From an uncultured Prevotellaceae bacterium (GTDB lineage Bacteria > Bacteroidota > Bacteroidia > Bacteroidales > Muribaculaceae): 12,938 nt of DNA. Made by a program: the position numbers and the translations under genes. Position 1 is the stretch's first letter; every line of letters begins with the position of its first letter. Below are positions 12,834 through 12,938 of this stretch, in pieces. The DNA lies in contig CALDIG010000010.1 in NCBI GenBank assembly GCA_937904375.1, forward strand, positions 1 to 12,938, in the 5' to 3' direction. The notes beneath the pieces were generated by a model, which saw nothing but the letters and a program-made list of their open reading frames with translations, had not been told where the DNA came from and searched no databases.

Positions 12834-12938
12834 ATGAGGAAACTGCTTTACATATCACTCACCTTATTACTCGTCACCGCTGCGATGGGCTGCGGGAGGG
12901 GTGTCGATAAGCGGCTGGTGCAAGCCGACTCGCTGATG
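12834..12938 (+). CDS. Lipoprotein, 3' part beyond the window edge
   Basis: Thirty-five codons are visible, beginning MRKLLYISLTLLLVTAAMGC. A basic start and a hydrophobic stretch lead to a lipobox A-M-G-C with the lipidated cysteine at residue 20, so the product should be exported and lipid-anchored. The mature part begins CGRGVDKRLVQADSLM. The phrase (A/Q)ADSLM is familiar from the first helix of Bacteroidales tetratricopeptide-repeat lipoproteins, where it is often followed by x-P-D-S-A; the window ends too early to confirm this. No in-frame alternative start gives a better signal peptide. The family is undetermined; the lipoprotein call is well supported. Confidence 0.78.
   Translation, partial: MRKLLYISLTLLLVTAAMGCGRGVDKRLVQADSLM

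Overview
The window reads as a chromosomal segment of a Bacteroidales bacterium, most likely a Muribaculaceae/Prevotella-like gut lineage. Three things suggest this. Several genes have the Bacteroidota-type promoter (-33 TTTG, -7 TAnnTTTG). Shine-Dalgarno sequences are absent and start codons have A-rich leaders instead. The gene set (DUF5063, a lineage-specific cyclophilin, a short M16 peptidase, a YafV-like amidase) also fits. The genus is inference.

Layout. From 1 to 4342, on the plus strand, lie the 3' part of nadD, a DUF5063 protein, an M18 aminopeptidase and a phosphoglucomutase/phosphomannomutase that has its own promoter. From 4469 to 6494 come a 108-residue protein of unknown function, a PlsC-like acyltransferase and a YafV/Nit2-like omega-amidase; the last two are 6 bases apart. 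A 429-base gap (6495-6923) has no gene, a candidate terminator and several inverted repeats. uvrA follows on the minus strand (6924-9782), divergent from a 126-residue unknown protein (9875-10255); the promoters of both lie in the 92 bases between them. The window ends with a secreted cyclophilin-type isomerase, an M16 zinc peptidase and the first 35 codons of a lipoprotein. Most are housekeeping genes (NAD synthesis, sugar phosphates, peptide turnover, lipid acylation, DNA repair). I see no transposase, integrase, phage gene, CRISPR array, rRNA or tRNA.

The most striking signal lies mainly between the genes. Nearly every co-directional intergenic region is built from degenerate short tandem arrays with a strict period of 7 or 8 bases. 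Units include AGGACAA, GATAAAC, AACGNNN and TTCCACC (heptamers) and AGGACAAG, GCTGACAA, GTCAGCTC and TTGTTAGC (octamers). The same modules recur between different gene pairs, sometimes inverted. They abut stop codons and run to within a few bases of ATG codons. Two intergenic regions, those with the clearest promoters (before pgm, and between uvrA and its divergent neighbour), have none.

One pair of heptamer arrays lies inside uvrA (8025-8095), in the linker between its two ATPase halves, and is translated into heptapeptide repeats. Seven is not a multiple of three, and both alternative frames stop just after the array. Gain or loss of one or two units would therefore truncate UvrA before its second ATPase half. 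That makes a possible repair on/off switch, and it is the most testable idea here. I know of no named family for these arrays in Bacteroidales; heptameric STRR repeats of filamentous cyanobacteria are the nearest precedent I know.
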